A stretch of 64,000 nucleotides of DNA, from NCBI GenBank assembly GCA_965242905.1, contig CBDETM010000002.1, forward strand, positions 1,860,001-1,924,000, written 5' to 3'. This stretch comes from Bin5 sp965242905 (GTDB lineage: Bacteria > Chloroflexota > Anaerolineae > Caldilineales > Caldilineaceae). Positions 44,288 to 54,300 of this stretch are shown one piece after another; the first letter of the stretch is position 1, and each line of letters opens with the position of its first letter. Under the pieces are notes generated by a model that was given only the letters and a program-made list of their open reading frames with translations, was not told the DNA's origin and made no database searches. The translations under genes and the position numbers were made by a program.

Positions 44288-45010
44288 TCAGCGGCCCCCC
44301 AGGAAGGCCCGGCGGACGTCGCGGTTGTCGAGGAGGGCCTGGGCTTCGCCTTCGTAGGCGTTGCGGCCCAGTTCGAGGACGTAGCCGCGGTGGCTGGCTT
44401 CGAGACCCTGGCGGGCGTTTTGCTCGATCATGAGGACGGTGAGGCCGATCTCATCGTTAAGGCGGCGGATGTTCTCGAAGATCATGCGGGTAATCAGCGG
44501 GGAGAGACCAGCGCTGGGCTCGTCCATCATCACGATCTTGGGTTCGAGCATGAGGGCGCGGCCGATCTCGAGCATGCGCTGCTCGCCGCCGGACATGGTG
44601 CCGGCCATCTGACTGCGCCGTTCCGCCAGGCGCGGGAACAGCTCGAAGATGTACTGGATGCGCTGGCGGGTGCGCGCCTGGTCGTCTTCGAGATACATGC
44701 CCATCTCCAGGTTTTCCATGACCGTCATCTGCGGAAATACGCTGCGCAACTGAGGGACGATAGAGATGCCGGCGCTGAGGACATCCTGGGGGCGGGCGTT
44801 GGTGATCTCCTGTCCGTCGAAGTGGACTTTGCCCAGACGCACGCTGACGAAGCCGTAAATCGCCTTGAAGACGGTCGATTTGCCGGCGCCGTTGGGGCCG
44901 ATGACACAGACGATTTCACCGGGATGCACGACGAGGGAGACGCCCTTCAGGATATCGAAATCCTGATAGCCGGCATATACGTCTTCGACGGTGAGGAGAG
45001 GGGCAGACAT
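44288..45010 (-). CDS. livF: Branched-chain amino-acid-type ABC transporter ATP-binding protein LivF
   Basis: 240-residue ATPase, the second nucleotide-binding subunit of a HAAT-family importer. Walker A GPNGAGKST, signature MSGGEQRMLEIG, Walker B PKIVMMDEPSAGLSP and an H-loop His replaced as usual in LivF by VLMIEQNARQGL. The length is exactly that of LivF proteins. It is the last gene of the liv operon, 59 bases after livG. Confidence 0.95.
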   Translation of the reverse strand: MSAPLLTVEDVYAGYQDFDILKGVSLVVHPGEIVCVIGPNGAGKSTVFKAIYGFVSVRLGKVHFDGQEITNARPQDVLSAGISIVPQLRSVFPQMTVMENLEMGMYLEDDQARTRQRIQYIFELFPRLAERRSQMAGTMSGGEQRMLEIGRALMLEPKIVMMDEPSAGLSPLITRMIFENIRRLNDEIGLTVLMIEQNARQGLEASHRGYVLELGRNAYEGEAQALLDNRDVRRAFLGGR

Positions 45011-45069
45011 TTGTAGTGGTCGGTGGTCAGTGACTTCAGTGCCAAGTGAATGGAGGAAGGTTACCGGAT

Positions 45070-45819
45070 TCAGGCTCCGAAATAGGCGTCGATGACGGCT
45101 TCGTTTTGCAGGATCTCCTGGGGAGTGCCTTCGGCCAGCTTTTCGCCGTGGTTGAGCACGTAGACCCGGCTGCAGAGATCGGCGATGAAGTTGATGTTAT
45201 GCTCGATCAAGAGGAAAGTCTTCCCCTGGGCGTTGAGTGTGCGGATGCGATCTTTGATGGTTTCGATCAGGGTTGGATTGACGCCGGAGGTGGCTTCGTC
45301 CAGAAGCAGGATGTCGGGATCGGGCATCAGGGCCATGCCGATCTCCAGCAGGCGGCGCTGTCCGCCGGACAGGTGGCCTGCCTCCTCGCCGGCCAGATGG
45401 CCGATCTGGAGGAAGTCGAGCAGCTGATGGGCGCGACGGGCGGTGCTGGCAGGGCTGGGCCGGAGCATGCGCAGAAGGGATGTATCCCGCCACTGGTGAC
45501 TGATCAGCATGTTGCGGAGAACGGTCATTTTGCGATAGACGCGCACCGATTGGAAGGTGCGTGCCAGCCCCATTCTGGCAACCTGATAGGGGCGCGCCCG
45601 TGTCACGTCACGTCCCTTAAAGGATACTTCGCCGCTGTCGATGGTTTGTAAGCGGCTCAGACAGTCGAAGAGGGTTGTCTTGCCGCTACCGTTGGGCCCG
45701 ATCAGGCCGACGATTTCGCCGGGGTAGACTGCGAAATCGACGTTGTTGACAGCGGCCAGCCCGCCGAAGTATTTGGAAACGGTATGCCCCTGCAGTAGGG
45801 GCTGTCGGTCAGGGGTCAT
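45070..45819 (-). CDS. livG: Branched-chain amino-acid-type ABC transporter ATP-binding protein LivG
   Basis: 249-residue ATPase with Walker A GPNGSGKTT, signature LSGGQRRLLEIG, Walker B PDILLLDEATSGVNP and LLIEHNINFI. I start at the ATG at 45819 (MTPDRQPLLQGHTVSKYFGG); the open frame runs on far upstream across livM in another phase, but the longer N-terminus is not protein-like. LivG proteins are normally about 250 residues, which fits this start. The gap to livM is 41 bases. Confidence 0.94.
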   Translation of the reverse strand: MTPDRQPLLQGHTVSKYFGGLAAVNNVDFAVYPGEIVGLIGPNGSGKTTLFDCLSRLQTIDSGEVSFKGRDVTRARPYQVARMGLARTFQSVRVYRKMTVLRNMLISHQWRDTSLLRMLRPSPASTARRAHQLLDFLQIGHLAGEEAGHLSGGQRRLLEIGMALMPDPDILLLDEATSGVNPTLIETIKDRIRTLNAQGKTFLLIEHNINFIADLCSRVYVLNHGEKLAEGTPQEILQNEAVIDAYFGA

Positions 45820-45860
45820 GGTCGCGGTTGGCGTCTGGTTGCGTATCCTTCCAAAGTCTA

Positions 45861-46919
45861 CTACCTGCTCCTGCCGACGCGGCTCAGGAGCCGTCCGAGC
45901 GATGTGCTGCTGCGGTCTCCCAAGGTGCCCAGGATACCTTCCGGCATGAACAGCACGATCACGACCAGCAGCAAGCCGAGTGCCAGCAGATGCACGCCGA
46001 ACAGACTGCCCCAGAGGAGATCCTGCAGGAAGTAGATGACGACTGCACCGAGAGGCGGGCCCCAGACCGTGCCGAGGCCGCCCAGCATCGACATCATGAC
46101 CATTTCGACCGTGCGGGCTTCGACGAAGACGATATCGGGATCGATAAAGGTGTTCTGCCAAGCCCAGAATCCGCCGACGATTCCTGTGAAAAAGGCGGCG
46201 ATCATGAAGGCGGCGATTTTGTGGAGCGTTGTGTTGATGCCACGCATTTCGGCGCCGATTTCGTCCTCGCGGATGGCGATGAGGCTCTGTCCAAACTCGC
46301 TGCGCTGGATCCACCAGATCAGCGAAACGACCAGACCCATGACCGCCAGCATCAGATAGTAGTCGCCCAACCGGTTGAGAATTGGCGGCAGATTGAGGCC
46401 GACGCCGCCGCCGGTGATCGGGCGCAACACGCGTGCGATCTCGCGCATCGCGACCAGGGTCCCGAGCATGGCGATGGAGAAGTAAGGGCCTTTCAGACGC
46501 AGGGTCGGCAGGCCGACCAGGAGGGCGAAAAGTGCCGCGGCAACCCCGCTGGCCGGAAGAGCCTGCCAGAAGCCCCACTCCGGGGAGATCAGAAGGGGGC
46601 TGCCGGTCACGAGGATGCCCATGATATAGGCGCCGATGCCGAAAAAGACGGCGTGTCCAAAGTCGACGTAGCCTGTCATGCCGCCGATCAGATTCCAGTT
46701 GGAGGCCAGAGTCACAAGTACAAAGAGCTGGCTGCCGACGAAGAGGGCGACGCCGGAAACGCCAGTGTACGGGTACAGAGCCAGCAGGAGGAGCAGCAGG
46801 AGCCAGAGCGCGAGCCCGGCCCAGCCGGCAAGGAGCGAATGAACGGGGGCGAGAAATCGAAAGGGAGACATTTTCTTCTCGCTCTTCTCGCTCTTGTTTG
46901 GGGGTGGTCCGGTTTCCAT
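45861..46919 (-). CDS. livM: Branched-chain amino-acid-type ABC transporter permease LivM
   Basis: 352-residue permease with about nine or ten membrane helices. Characteristic segments: LASNWNLIGGMTGYVDFGHA, GPYFSIAMLGTLVAMREIAR, SEFGQSLIAIREDEIGAEMR and MMSMLGGLGTVWGPPLGAVV. The start ATG at 46919 overlaps the livH stop by one base (TGATG), a clear coupling signal; the first residues METGPPPNKSEKSEKK are a charged cytoplasmic tail. An alternative start at MSPFRF, 16 residues later, is possible. Confidence 0.93.
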   Translation of the reverse strand: METGPPPNKSEKSEKKMSPFRFLAPVHSLLAGWAGLALWLLLLLLLALYPYTGVSGVALFVGSQLFVLVTLASNWNLIGGMTGYVDFGHAVFFGIGAYIMGILVTGSPLLISPEWGFWQALPASGVAAALFALLVGLPTLRLKGPYFSIAMLGTLVAMREIARVLRPITGGGVGLNLPPILNRLGDYYLMLAVMGLVVSLIWWIQRSEFGQSLIAIREDEIGAEMRGINTTLHKIAAFMIAAFFTGIVGGFWAWQNTFIDPDIVFVEARTVEMVMMSMLGGLGTVWGPPLGAVVIYFLQDLLWGSLFGVHLLALGLLLVVIVLFMPEGILGTLGDRSSTSLGRLLSRVGRSR

Positions 46920-47809
46920 CACTCGGCCTCCGCGTCGATCGGGCGCAGACCGCCCATCAGTCCCTGGGGCCGCACCACCAGGATGAGGACAAGCAGGACA
47001 AAGCTGGTGGCGACACCGAGATTGGTGCCGATGCCTTCCACATAGGTTGCGACGAAAATCTCGGTGACACCGAGGACCATGCCTCCCATCAGTGCGCCGG
47101 GAATACGCCCCAGGCCGCCCAGAGCCGTGATCGTGACCGCCTTTAAGGTGAAGGGCGGCCCCATGAACGGGAAGATCGCCTGCGTGGGGCTGAGCATTGC
47201 ACCGGCGGCGGCGGTCAGGGCGATGCAGATACCGGCCGTAATGGCGTAGACGCGGTTGATATCGACGCCGACGATGCGGGCGGCCGTCTTGTTTTGGGCG
47301 GCGGCGCGGATCGATTTGCCGAGACGTGTGCGCTGCAGGAAGAGGTGCAGGCTGGCCATGATCAACAGGGCTGCGCCGAAGATGATGGTCTTGACGATTG
47401 GGAAGGTGACTCCCGCCAGCTGCACGGAGCCGTTGTAGGCTACGGCCACGTTGCGCGGGTCCGACGTGAATTGGATTTTGAAGAGATTTGCAATTGCGAT
47501 CGAGACGCCGAAGGTGACAAGCAGAGTCATCAGATGGGGGCGCTCGACGATGCGGTTGATCAGAACGATCTGCAAGAGGTAGCCAACCAGGAACATCAGG
47601 GGCAGAATCAGCACAAGGGAGGCGAAGGGGTCCATGCCGAAGAGGCGGAACAGGCCCCACGCCATGTAGGCGCCGATCATGAGGAATTCACCGTGGGCGA
47701 GGTTGATCACGCCCATCACGCCCCAAATGACGGAAAACCCCAGCACCATGACCGCGTAAAAGCCGCCGAGCAAAATCCCACTGACAAGAGCCTGCGAAAG
47801 TTGGTCCAT
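46919..47809 (-). CDS. livH: Branched-chain amino-acid-type ABC transporter permease LivH
   Basis: 296-residue permease with about eight membrane helices. Characteristic segments: LLGGFYAVMVLGFSVIWGVM, GVINLAHGEFLMIGAYMAWG, RTRLGKSIRAAAQNKTAARI and ITALGGLGRIPGALMGGMVL. Its stop overlaps the livM start by one base. Starts 27 bases after the binding-protein stop. The family carries leucine/isoleucine/valine, but also urea, amides and aromatic acids. Confidence 0.95.
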   Translation of the reverse strand: MDQLSQALVSGILLGGFYAVMVLGFSVIWGVMGVINLAHGEFLMIGAYMAWGLFRLFGMDPFASLVLILPLMFLVGYLLQIVLINRIVERPHLMTLLVTFGVSIAIANLFKIQFTSDPRNVAVAYNGSVQLAGVTFPIVKTIIFGAALLIMASLHLFLQRTRLGKSIRAAAQNKTAARIVGVDINRVYAITAGICIALTAAAGAMLSPTQAIFPFMGPPFTLKAVTITALGGLGRIPGALMGGMVLGVTEIFVATYVEGIGTNLGVATSFVLLVLILVVRPQGLMGGLRPIDAEAE

Positions 47810-47836
47810 TAGCCGATGACCAGAGGCCAGCTCGGT

Positions 47837-49093
47837 TCAGCGATCTTTCCAGGGCGGCGCCGGGTAGTTCAGCTCGGCCACCGCAGCATTGGTGGGCGCC
47901 ACGACCAGAATCTTGCCGTTCTGGATCTGGATTGCCCCCATCGGTTTGCCGGCGTTGCGGCCCTTTTCATCGAAGTTGATGGGGCCGTAGAAGGTGACGA
48001 CGTCAAGATTGCGCAGGGCTGTGCGGACGGCATCGGTGTCCAGCGAGGCGGCCTGCTCGATGGCGATGTGCAGGGCCAGCGCGGTGGCGGTCGATTCCGC
48101 GGCCTGGTAGGTGGGCGGCTCGCCCCAAAAATCTTCATAGCGCGCCGCGTACTCGGCGGCGGTGCCGAAGTAGTCGTCGGCGTAGCTCATCGACGCTTCC
48201 CACTGCGTCGGGCCGATGACATATTCGGTATCGGCGCCGACCTCTTCGATCAGTTTCGGATTGCTGGGGCCGACGGTGATCACCATGGCCTTGGGGTTAA
48301 AGTCCAGCTCTTTGGCTGCTCGAATGAAGAGAACGGCATCGTTAAAGTGACCGCCGCCCACGAAAATGTCGGGTTCCAGCTCCTTGAACTTTGACATGAT
48401 ACCGCTGACGTCGGCCACGTTTACAGGATAGGTTTCGACGCCCAACACCTCGAGCCCAAATTCAGCGGCCCACTGCTGGGCGCCATCGGCTACACTGGTG
48501 GGGAATGCGGTGTCCTCGTAAGCGATGACGACCGTTTTGGCGCCTTTCTCCGACAGCAACTGCAGGGCAGACCGGGTATAGTTTAGTGCCGGCGTCAACA
48601 CCGCGAACAGGTTCTGGAAGCCCCGTTCAAAGAGCGGTTGCGCGGCGCCGTTGCCCTCGATCATGATCTTGCCGTACTTTTCAGCGATCGCGCTGGCGCT
48701 TTGGGTCAGGAATGAACTGTAGGGTCCCAGGAGGAAGTCGACGCGGTCCTCGTTGATCAGCTTTTCGACGAGGCGGGCAGCCGTATCGGGGTCGCCCTCA
48801 TCGTCGTACATGATCAGCTCGACCTTATAGCGGTCGTCGCCAACCTTGATACCGCCGTACTCATTGTTCACCCAGTCCAGCCATAGGCCGTACCCCTGAC
48901 GCGTATCTTTGCCTTCGCGGGAGAACCTGCCGGTTTCGCTGACAGCGGCGCCGAGGTAGATGATCTTCTCTCCATCTGCGGAGGGAGCGGCAACGGCCGG
49001 TTCGTCCACGGGCGCGGGCGGCGCCAAAGCACAGGCCGTCAGCACAAGAGATGCTACCAGCAGTAGCGAGACGAATTTCAGTATATTTCGCAT
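47837..49093 (-). CDS. Branched-chain amino-acid-type ABC transporter substrate-binding lipoprotein
   Basis: 418-residue periplasmic-type binding protein of the LivJ/LivK (Peripla_BP_6) class. The N-terminus is a lipoprotein signal (LLLVASLVLTAC), not Tat. The mature part opens IIYLGAAVSETGRFSREGKD, with YDDEGDPDTAARLVEKLI and DFLLGPYSSFLTQSASAIAE, as usual for the class. AAGGAGG lies seven bases before the ATG, a strong site. First gene of the operon; the ligand is probably an amino acid or amide but cannot be told from the sequence. Confidence 0.94.
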   Translation of the reverse strand: MRNILKFVSLLLVASLVLTACALAPPAPVDEPAVAAPSADGEKIIYLGAAVSETGRFSREGKDTRQGYGLWLDWVNNEYGGIKVGDDRYKVELIMYDDEGDPDTAARLVEKLINEDRVDFLLGPYSSFLTQSASAIAEKYGKIMIEGNGAAQPLFERGFQNLFAVLTPALNYTRSALQLLSEKGAKTVVIAYEDTAFPTSVADGAQQWAAEFGLEVLGVETYPVNVADVSGIMSKFKELEPDIFVGGGHFNDAVLFIRAAKELDFNPKAMVITVGPSNPKLIEEVGADTEYVIGPTQWEASMSYADDYFGTAAEYAARYEDFWGEPPTYQAAESTATALALHIAIEQAASLDTDAVRTALRNLDVVTFYGPINFDEKGRNAGKPMGAIQIQNGKILVVAPTNAAVAELNYPAPPWKDR

Positions 49094-49152
49094 TTTTCAT
49101 CCTCCTTCAGTCCGCGTGACAGGTCCAAGCGGATGCATCCATTGTGAAAGTG

Positions 49153-49182
49153 ATGATACTGTAAGGGAATTCTTGCTGTCAA
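49153..49182 (-). promoter_or_regulatory. Sigma-70 promoter of the liv operon
   Basis: On the minus strand a consensus TTGACA (complement of 49177-49182) is followed after 18 bases by TATCAT (complement of 49153-49158). The leader to the ATG is about 50 bases and carries the AAGGAGG site. The best promoter in the window. Confidence 0.7.
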
Positions 49183-49695
49183 TAAATTGCCGATAGCGAC
49201 AGTTTCGCAGACTCGGACGAACCCCACAGTTTGGCTGGGCATTTTCAAGGCCCTTTGACACTGTTTGGCATAGCGTGATCAGATGCAAGACGGGCCAACT
49301 GAATGTGCTACCTGCTTTGAGGCCGCAAGATTATCCCCTTCCCCACTTTAGCAGTATCTGACAGGGATTGTCTCGCTCAAATGGGCCGGTCTCGGGACAT
49401 TCACTGCCTGATCGCGACCGTTTGGACAGACAGTTTTCCGAATCAGGATAAGTCCCTGAATGGTTCATGGAGAATGAGTGAGGAAGCTCCAGAAAGAAGG
49501 GAAAGGAAATTGTTGGTAACTACCAAGCCATGTTCTGTGTGTGTACTGTGTGCGGTCTGCCTGGGCGGATTGCACTGTCAGTATTTCTGTAGCGGGCTCT
49601 CGATGGTCATCGCGGTGAACGTCGGGGATATATGGGTACTGCCTTGCTTGCGCTGGCACATTTTCGGAATCTATCAGGAGGCGGGGGAAGTTCTG

Positions 49696-49883
49696 GTCGC
49701 CGCGGGTCGCCAAGGTCGCATTGCCCACACACTCGCTGCGGCGCGAGGTTGTAGGAGAGGGGGCGTTGCGGGGGCGGAGCCCCCGCACAAGGGAGGGCCG
49801 AATAGGCCCGACCGCCCAAATGCGATGAGAGGAGTGAGATAACTTCGTTCAGCGTCGCGAACTGACTATGGCTGAGTAGTCAC
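49696..49883 (+). repeat. Intergenic repeat core, copy D (second subfamily)
   Basis: The core at 49755-49817 is identical to copies A and B, with hairpin 49768-49786. The flanks match copy C: GCTGCGGCGCGAGGTT on the left, and ACTTCGTT with GGCTGAGTAGTCAC on the right. It lies in the 1140-base gap between the liv operon and the DUF1385 gene. Apart from this, the liv promoter and the DUF1385 promoter, I see nothing in that gap; open frames at 49381-49842 and 49889-50134 have no supporting signals. Confidence 0.72.
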
Positions 49884-50057
49884 AGAAATTGACCAAAAGT
49901 GGCTGGAAAAATGATAGCAGAGAGGTTAGGCAGTTGCTGTCAGGAGCAGGTCCATACTTACGGAATAAAGCAGTTCCGAGCTATGACGTAGCGCGAGGTT
50001 CCCGGATCCAGCCACGCGACTGCGACGGACTGCTTGTTGGAACGGATCACCCAGGGT

Positions 50058-50087
50058 TTGCTTCCTCCAAAACTGCGGTGCTACAAT
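50058..50087 (+). promoter_or_regulatory. Candidate promoter of the DUF1385 gene
   Basis: TTGCTT (50058-50063) and TACAAT (50082-50087) are 18 bases apart. It would give a leader of about 140 bases. The -35 box is weak (three of six consensus bases). Confidence 0.4.
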
Positions 50088-50188
50088 CACGTTCGCTGTA
50101 TGCAGGCGCGATCTGGCGACCGATGGCGCAATAGCGGTTGTTCTGCCTTGCAGCAGAGGGCAACTTCAGCCCTATAAACAACAGGAAA

Positions 50189-50214
50189 GAGCGGCGGCCA
50201 CTGCAGTGCCGCTC
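50189..50214 (+). other. Hairpin just upstream of the DUF1385 start
   Basis: GAGCGGC (50189-50195) pairs with GCCGCTC (50208-50214), and the enclosed CACTGCAGTG is itself palindromic. It ends 19 bases before the GTG start at 50234, so it could influence translation. Function inferred only from place. Confidence 0.4.
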
Positions 50215-50233
50215 CGCCAAATGAGCGAGACTT

Positions 50234-51223
50234 GTGAGCAAACAATACTACGGCGGCCAGGCTGTTATTGAAGGCGTGATGATGCGGGGCCGCAAGGCGA
50301 TGTCGATTGCGGTGCGTAACGCGCAGGGCACAATCGTCATCCATGAGGAGCCGCTCACGGCCAAGATCTATACGCGCAAGTGGGGGCAGTGGCCGTTTGT
50401 ACGGGGGCTGGCCCTGCTGTGGGATGCGCTCGGGTTGGGGATGCGGGCGCTGATGTGGAGTGCAGACGTGGCGATGCAGGAGGATGACGCCGAGGAGCAG
50501 GTCGAGTTTTCCGGCCCGGTGGCGTGGACGACGATCGCGACGAGTCTCGCGTTTGCAGTGGCGATTTTTTTCCTTGTTCCGACGATGGCCAGCCGCTGGT
50601 TTGCGGGCTTCTTTGAACACAACCCCTATCTCGACGCCGTGGCCGAAGGCGGCATCCGCCTGATTTTGTTTGTGGTCTATCTGTGGGCGATCAGCCTTCT
50701 GCCCGATATTCGCCGCGTGTTCGCGTATCACGGCGCCGAGCACAAAGCGATCAACGCCTACGAGGACGGCGCGCGACTCACGGTAGACAATGTACAGAAG
50801 TACAGTGTTCAGCACGTACGCTGCGGCACCAGTTTCCTGCTATACGTGCTTGTGATCAGCATTCTCCTTTTCGCCCCTCTCACGTTTGCCTGGATTGAAA
50901 TTCCCTGGCTGGCGTTGCTTCTGCGTTTTGTCACACGTTTGATGCTCGTCCCGCTGGTTGCCGCGATCTCCTATGAGATTATCCGCTTCAGCGCCAACCA
51001 TGCCGAAAACCCGTTTATGCGGCTCCTGATTGCGCCGGGTCTGCTGCTCCAGCGCATCACCACCCGCCCGCCCGATGATTCGATGGTCGAATGTGCGATT
51101 GCCGCTCTGCTCCCTGTGCTGGCTGCAGATGGCATCGAGGGCGTTCCGCCCGCGCAGCCAGGGCAGGCTGATGAGGACGCGGCAAGCAGACCCCACGCCT
51201 ACGGCGAAGCGGTAGCGGATTAG
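50234..51223 (+). CDS. DUF1385 family membrane protein (YqhQ-like)
   Basis: 329-residue integral membrane protein of the DUF1385 family. It opens with the family signature YYGGQAVIEGVMMRGRKAMS and keeps the second conserved block YHGAEHKAINAYEDGA and the late CGTSFLL motif. Four or more membrane helices are predicted (about 95-115, 135-155, 205-225, 230-250). The family is widespread in Gram-positive and Chloroflexota genomes and its biochemical role is unknown. The GTG start is preceded by a hairpin and only a weak ribosome-binding site. Convergent with the tubulin-like block. Confidence 0.92.
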   Translation: MSKQYYGGQAVIEGVMMRGRKAMSIAVRNAQGTIVIHEEPLTAKIYTRKWGQWPFVRGLALLWDALGLGMRALMWSADVAMQEDDAEEQVEFSGPVAWTTIATSLAFAVAIFFLVPTMASRWFAGFFEHNPYLDAVAEGGIRLILFVVYLWAISLLPDIRRVFAYHGAEHKAINAYEDGARLTVDNVQKYSVQHVRCGTSFLLYVLVISILLFAPLTFAWIEIPWLALLLRFVTRLMLVPLVAAISYEIIRFSANHAENPFMRLLIAPGLLLQRITTRPPDDSMVECAIAALLPVLAADGIEGVPPAQPGQADEDAASRPHAYGEAVAD

Positions 51224-51301
51224 CCAGCTGCAGTTGCCCCGGTAATCCGCGATTGGATTCTGTTCCCAACTCAAAAGAGCTTTTGCGCGGCGGTGTAGCG
51301 G

Positions 51302-54300
51302 CTATGACCAGGCGGTGCGGGAATCGCGCGGGTCCTGCTGGTTATACATCTCCGAGTGGATGACGTCGGTGAGCAGGATCTGCTGGCGCGCGGCGCTGTC
51401 CATGCGACCCAACTCGGCCAGGTAGCGCGTCATGCTTCCCAGATCGCTCAACTCAAGACCGTGCAGGGTGCGGACGAAGGCGATCTGAAAAGGATTGCCG
51501 GTCAGAAGACGGGGAATGCGCAGGCTCTGCATAACGTCCTCGGTCAGGTCGCTGTCGGGGTCGCCGGAAACCGCTGCGAACTCCACCGGCAGCCCGTGCG
51601 CGGCGAGCCGGTCCGATACATCGTAGTTAGCAGAGGGTTTGGCATGATTCCACATGCTTTCCAGATAGCGTAGGGTGGCGGTCGAGACCGGCGTGAACTC
51701 CCCGTCGGGATAGAGAGAGGCAAAACCCTCTGCCGAGGAGGCGTCGCGCCAGAGCAGATGCTCCAGGTTGTACTCCTGCGCGAGCGTACGTACGAAAGCC
51801 CGTCGCGCTGCTTCGGTTTCACTATCATGCTCGACCCGGCCGCCTTCCGGCTCCTGCTCGGGAAGGGCAGGGGGGTTTTCGCCGGCCGCAGCCTGGGCGC
51901 TCTCGCGCATATAGGAGGCCAGAACATCAGCGAAAGGGAGGGACGATGCTTCCTGACCGGTAAACAGGGCGGCCAGCCGTTGGAGTCGATTGGGTGTTGT
52001 CCAGATAGCGCGCAGGCGCTCTTCCCCTCCCCTGTAGCCGGGCGCGGCGGAATGGGGGTGTCCGGCAGTCTGGCCGCCGGCATCAGCATCCTGGCGGCCG
52101 CGCATGAAGGCCAGGCAGCGTTCCCACATGTTCTGGCTGAGATGGGGCCGGTACAGGTGGGAGGTGATCGCATCCTCCGGCGGGAGGGGCGGCATGTTCT
52201 CGCTGACGGACCAGTCCTGCAATGACAGGCAGGTTTGTTCGAGGGTGTGGTCCATCTGTTTCAGCAGCTGTTCCAGACGATCATGGACGCGGCCCAAGCC
52301 CCGCCACACACTGTTCTGCAGCCGGGCGGTCAGTTCGGAACAGGCCAGATTGACCCGTTCGCGCCGCAGCTTCTGCACGCGCTGTGCCCGCCGCCGGTAT
52401 GAGGTGGTAGCGCCGAGAAACGCGCCGATCATCAACCCGATAAAGGTGGCGGCGTTAGCTTCGTTGCCGATGAAGTCGACGACTGCGTCCAGCGAGGCGC
52501 CGGTCATCAACTGGGTAAGCACCGAAGGATCGTTTTGCACGGTGACGATATCGTCCGCATTGTTCACCAACCCGGTTCCGAAGAGGTAGAGCAGGGTCAG
52601 TATTACGATACCGCTCAGCAGACCAAGCACGCGCGACAATGAACCGAACAGAGACGGCTTATCGGCGAGCGTACGCCGATAGCGGTTGCGCCAGTCGCGC
52701 AGCTCCAATTGTCGTTCAACGCGGTCTGCACTGGCAGGCGCAAAGGCGGCGGCGTCTGCTGCCAGAGACGGATAAAGTCGTTCCTGCTCCAGTTCAAACA
52801 GCCACTGGTGGAGTTGGCGCCGCGCATGCATAAGGCCCGACGGCTCGGAGCCGATCAGGTTGAGCAGGTGGGCGCGCATCTGCTGCGCAAGGGCCGGCAG
52901 AAAGCGGTTGTCGGTGGGGTTGACGGGCAGACCTTCGGCGTCGAGGGCGTCAAGTCCCCAGGCCGTGTCCAGAGCGCCTGTACCGAAATCCCCTTCGGAC
53001 TGGGCCAGCACACTTTGGAGCTGACTGTCGAAGGCGGCCTGCCAGCGGACCGGATTTAGACCGCGCATCTTGCGCGCCGTAGCTGACGGCAGCACATAAC
53101 CCGGATGGACTGCAAGATCCTGGATCGATTCTGGATTCAACACACGGAAGAGATCGGGCATCTGCTCAATGAGCCGGTTCAGTACCTGGTGCGAGGTTGC
53201 GCCCAAATGCTGCAGGGAGGCCAGTGGTTCGAGGCGGTCGACAGAACCGGGGCCAGGTGTGCCGGGGACGGGAGCATCGAGTACGCTCGCGGGCTGGAGC
53301 AGGACCTGCTCACGGACGAGCCGCTTTCCTTCATGCTGTTGCGCGGCGCGGAAGATATAGTCCAGCGGCACATGATCGGCTGCGGCGCCGAGCAGGCTGT
53401 AGGGGCGATCACCGGCGTTGCGCAGATCGATACCGACCTGTTCGTCAATGTAGGCGGCCCCGTCGGCGGCGATTAGGGCCTGCAGGGTGTTGCCAACGAG
53501 TACGGAGAGCTCGTAGCTGTTGCGTGCGAGGCCCTGATTGCTCTTTTCCCGATCAACGAGGTAGATGCGGTCAAAAAGCGGTCGTCCCAGCCACTCCTCA
53601 GGGATATTGCCCCGTGCTTTGGAACCTTTCCAGATGGAAGAGATGACCTGTTTGAGGTTGGCGCGGCGCAGGCCGGAGAAGGCTTCCAATTCGGCCAGGG
53701 TCGCGTAGCAGGAGGCGTCTTCGACAATGCGGCTGTTGTCGGTGGCGTAGCTGCCAGCGGCGAAGATGCCGACGACCTGGGCGATGTGACGCTGACCCAG
53801 ATAGTTGAGCTGGTGCGCGATCGCCGGCCAGATCAGCGCCGACGTCAACGGTTCATAGAGGGGTGCAATCACGTACAGGGTCGTCTGTACGAAGGGATCG
53901 CCTGGAACAAGGGTGTCGGCGCGGATGGGATCAATGATATTTGATGCGACGAGATGGGCGATGCTGCCGCCGTCCCTGAGCGCAGCGCGAAATGCGTGCC
54001 GCCGTGTTGGCGGATCAGAAGGGGCTGTGGGGGATGCAGGGGGGATATTTGCTCCGCCGGGAAGGCCGCTGTCGCCAGCGTCCTTGTTTGTTCGCCGGAA
54101 GGGCCATGGGATACCCCTGCGAGAAGACTTGGCGGCAGCGGGCGAATACGGGGTAGATTGTGTGTCCTGCCATTGGAGCGGGTGCAGCGCGTCTCCGGCC
54201 GCCGCCAGCAACAGGCTGGCCCGGCGCTGGCTCGTCGCCCCCCGCCAGTGGTTGGTGGTCTGCGGCGGTTCAGGGACGGCAGGAGGCGGGGAACGCATCA

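Noticed and set aside
45820..46578. Longer N-terminus for livG reaching into livM
   Set aside because: The added residues are the wrong-frame translation of livM, and LivG proteins are about 250 residues long.
46920..47660. Longer N-terminus for livM reaching into livH
   Set aside because: It is the wrong-frame translation of livH; the TGATG overlap at 46919 gives the natural start.
49381..50134. Two plus-strand open frames (153 and 81 residues) in the 1.1-kb gap
   Set aside because: The first runs through repeat copy D and ends in the RGLRPRNAPSP-antisense sequence; neither has a ribosome-binding site or recognisable domain.
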